A DNA stretch of 29,902 bases from Chara braunii (taxonomy: Eukaryota > Streptophyta > Charophyceae > Charales > Characeae): positions 994,699-1,024,600 of the forward strand of contig BFEA01000431.1 in NCBI GenBank assembly GCA_003427395.1, written 5' to 3'. Positions 28,655 to 29,902 of the stretch are shown here, in pieces (the stretch's first letter is position 1; each line of letters begins with the position of its first letter). Below the pieces are notes generated by a model, which made no database searches, was not told the origin of the DNA, and saw only the letters and a program-made list of their open reading frames with translations. Made by a program: the position numbers and the translations under genes.

Positions 28655-28772
28655 GCCCTTCGGGGACATCCATAAAAATTGGAACGATTGTACGATACAG
28701 AGAAGGAAGATTAGCATCCCCCCCCCCCCCCCCCCAAGGACGACACGCATAAATCGAGAAATGGTCCACATT
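28655..28772 (+). pseudogene. U6 snRNA-derived sequence with an 18-C run
   Basis: GCCCTTCGGGGACATCC (28655-28671) is the U6 5' stem-loop, followed by ATAAAAATTGGAACGAT, an 8-bp insert duplicating TGTACGAT, then ACAGAGA and TTAGCAT. After that 18 consecutive C (28718-28735) stand in place of the GGCCCCTGCGC segment, then AAGGACGACACGCATAAATCGAGAAATGGTCC and ACATT. The 5' hairpin and both catalytic boxes are kept, but the insert, the C-run and the missing T-run terminator make a working gene unlikely. No poly(A) tail, so unlike the first copy its route of origin is unclear. Confidence 0.85.
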
Positions 28773-28952
28773 GCGTGCAGAGTACTGGCCTCGGCACACC
28801 ACTGTCAAAACGTAAAAAGTACTAGTGCATCTTCACGCAGAGAGTGGCAAGATGCATCCAATACTATAAATAACAAAGGATGCATCTTACCTCTTTCTGG
28901 GGAAGATGCATTCATTTTTTTCTCGTTTCCACACTGGTGTGGCGAGGCCCTA

Positions 28953-29130
28953 CTTATTTGGTTGGTGCGGCCATGTTGCCACATTTCACACTTTTTTTTC
29001 CATCCCTCTTATGTCTGTCTGTCTATGCCTTTGGTCGACAGCTGTTTCGTTGCTTGTTCTCCCATCTGATTCCATCAGGATTTGAGCTCGTGATCTGCAC
29101 GTAGTTCCTAAGGCGAGCGACTGACTCCTA
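28953..29130 (-). mobile_element. tRNA-headed SINE-like element, copy 1
   Basis: Minus strand: A-box-like TAGGAGTCAGTCG from 29130, B-box-like AGCTCAAATCC from 29088, spacing about 42 nt as in tRNAs. The body GGGAGAACAAGC ... GAGGGATG ... ATGTGGCAACATGGCCGCAC is shared with copy 2 at 29611-29790 in the same orientation, 655 bp away. Left ends in both are near GGTTG and TTATT. Tail type not resolved. Confidence 0.5.
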
Positions 29131-29243
29131 GTCGTATTGGATCTAGCATATGAAGATGGAAAGCGTAGACGTATGACGCCGCCTTCGGCCTACGAGGTGA
29201 GATAAGGGTATAGTCTAACCTCTAGTGAAAACTAGAGATGATT

Positions 29244-29300
29244 GGAAAGGCCAATCAAACTCGGAGATAGCTGGTTTTCCGCGAAATCTATTGAGGTAGA
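29244..29300 (+). pseudogene. Fragment of mitochondrial-type large-subunit rRNA
   Basis: GGAAAGGCCAATCAAACTCG, GAGATAGCTGGTTTTCCGCG and AAATCTATTGAGGTAGA run on in order. This is a conserved domain II segment of bacterial-type 23S rRNA in the form found in plant mitochondria; plastid 23S and nuclear 28S read differently here. Similarity stops after GTAGA. The preceding 29135-29243 may belong to the same transferred piece but I cannot recognise it. A nuclear copy of mitochondrial DNA is the likely explanation. Confidence 0.75.
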
Positions 29301-29610
29301 AGAGCATGTTGCCTTCTATGTGTGAATGCGGCTTCTCGTACAACGACTCTGAGTATTACTTTGTACTTAGTCTCTCGTTCATCATATTGTTGTTAGGGCA
29401 AGTCCTGTTCTCTGTGTCGGGTTACATAGATCATAGATCAGTCAGATGGGAGTTCACTCAGGTGTGGAGGTGGTTTTTTTTTCCCCTTCCATCAATCTGT
29501 GTGGGCAAGGTGGATTGATTGTGACACTTTTATCAAGCGGATCATGAAATTTGATGAGGTCCCTTTCCCTTTGTTCATGGTCTTTTCCCTCTGCCCACTG
29601 AGTACAAAAC

Positions 29611-29790
29611 TTTATTGGTTGTGCGGCCATGTTGCCACATTTTGCACATTTGTTTTCATCCCTCTTATATCTGTCAACGCCGTCGGGTGACAGCAGCCTC
29701 ATTGCCGCTTTGACCTTGTTCTCCCATTCAGGATTTGAACTCGTGATCTGTTCAGCAACATTCAGCCACGAGAACTGGGTTCTACCCGTT
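29611..29790 (-). mobile_element. tRNA-headed SINE-like element, copy 2
   Basis: Minus strand: A-box-like TAGAACCCAGTT from 29784, B-box-like AGTTCAAATCCTG from 29741, then GGGAGAACAAGG, GAGGGATGAAAAC and ATGTGGCAACATGGCCGCAC. Direct repeat of copy 1 with the same spacing. Between the copies lies the rRNA fragment, so either two insertions occurred nearby or a segment was duplicated. Confidence 0.5.
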
Positions 29791-29834
29791 TTCTGACTCC
29801 TCTCCTCCCATCCTCACAATCATGTTGCATCATG

Positions 29835-29838
<4 letters not shown>

Positions 29839-29902
<64 letters not shown>
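29839..29902. repeat. (TC)n microsatellite at window end
   Basis: 64 bp of TC to the last base; true length unknown. Confidence 0.97.

Noticed and set aside
28655-28772. Functional U6 gene
   Set aside because: No upstream element or TATA box at the proper distance, no T-run terminator, central segment replaced.
29306-29518. 70-codon frame with CECGF and a hydrophobic stretch, thought of as a mitochondrial nad3 piece
   Set aside because: Only the short ECGF word agrees; the neighbouring residues do not follow that family.

Overview
The window is eukaryotic nuclear DNA, most likely from a green-plant (streptophyte) lineage. Five things point there: spliced exons of a plant-type FYVE zinc-finger gene; two LTR retrotransposons whose primer-binding sites match the 3' end of plant initiator tRNA-Met; U6 snRNA-derived sequences; a fragment of plant-mitochondrial-type large-subunit rRNA; and very heavy microsatellite and minisatellite content with bloated introns. 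A charophyte such as Chara would fit, but that is a guess from style, not a proof. There is an assembly gap at 18416-19289.

Left part (1-12908): one host gene on the minus strand. Four coding exons (12908-12801, 10536-10480, 1949-1882, 677-425) join in matching phase and together encode a FYVE domain followed by a Ser/Thr-rich linker and a CxC-x4-CxC motif; the 3' part lies beyond base 1. Its introns are 2.3, 8.5 and 1.2 kb and hold almost all the repeats in this part: a truncated LTR retrotransposon with decayed gag, primer site and one LTR (about 5.7-8.6 kb), a diverged LTR-like copy (4.27-5.09 kb), minisatellites of 15, 36 and 155 bp, a (GAAGAC)n block, pyrimidine tracts and a tRNA-derived SINE-like element. 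Intron 4 holds a complete type III hammerhead ribozyme at 33-92, and intron 1 holds a decayed 65-nt twin of it at 11238-11302.

Middle (12909-19436): no gene recognised. It contains purine-rich repeats upstream of the FYVE gene, a SINE-like element, a 32-bp array of paired palindromes, several tandem duplications, an inverted second copy of the LTR-like family (15.3-16.2 kb), an ATTG-rich repeat family and the gap.

Right part (19437-27641): a complete-length but inactive Ty3/gypsy element on the minus strand, bounded by 1.26-1.40 kb LTRs, with primer site, polypurine tract and decayed gag, protease, RT, RNase H, integrase and a chromodomain-like tail. Its left LTR carries a U6 snRNA retropseudogene with poly(A) tail and target-site duplication, while the matching position in the right LTR is empty, so the U6 insertion is younger than the element.

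Far right (27642-29902): a second copy of the ATTG family, a foldback structure with two 89-nt arms, a second U6-derived sequence whose middle is an 18-C run, two tRNA-headed SINE-like copies, an organellar rRNA fragment and a (TC)n end.

All calls were made by reading; no alignment, folding or database search was run.
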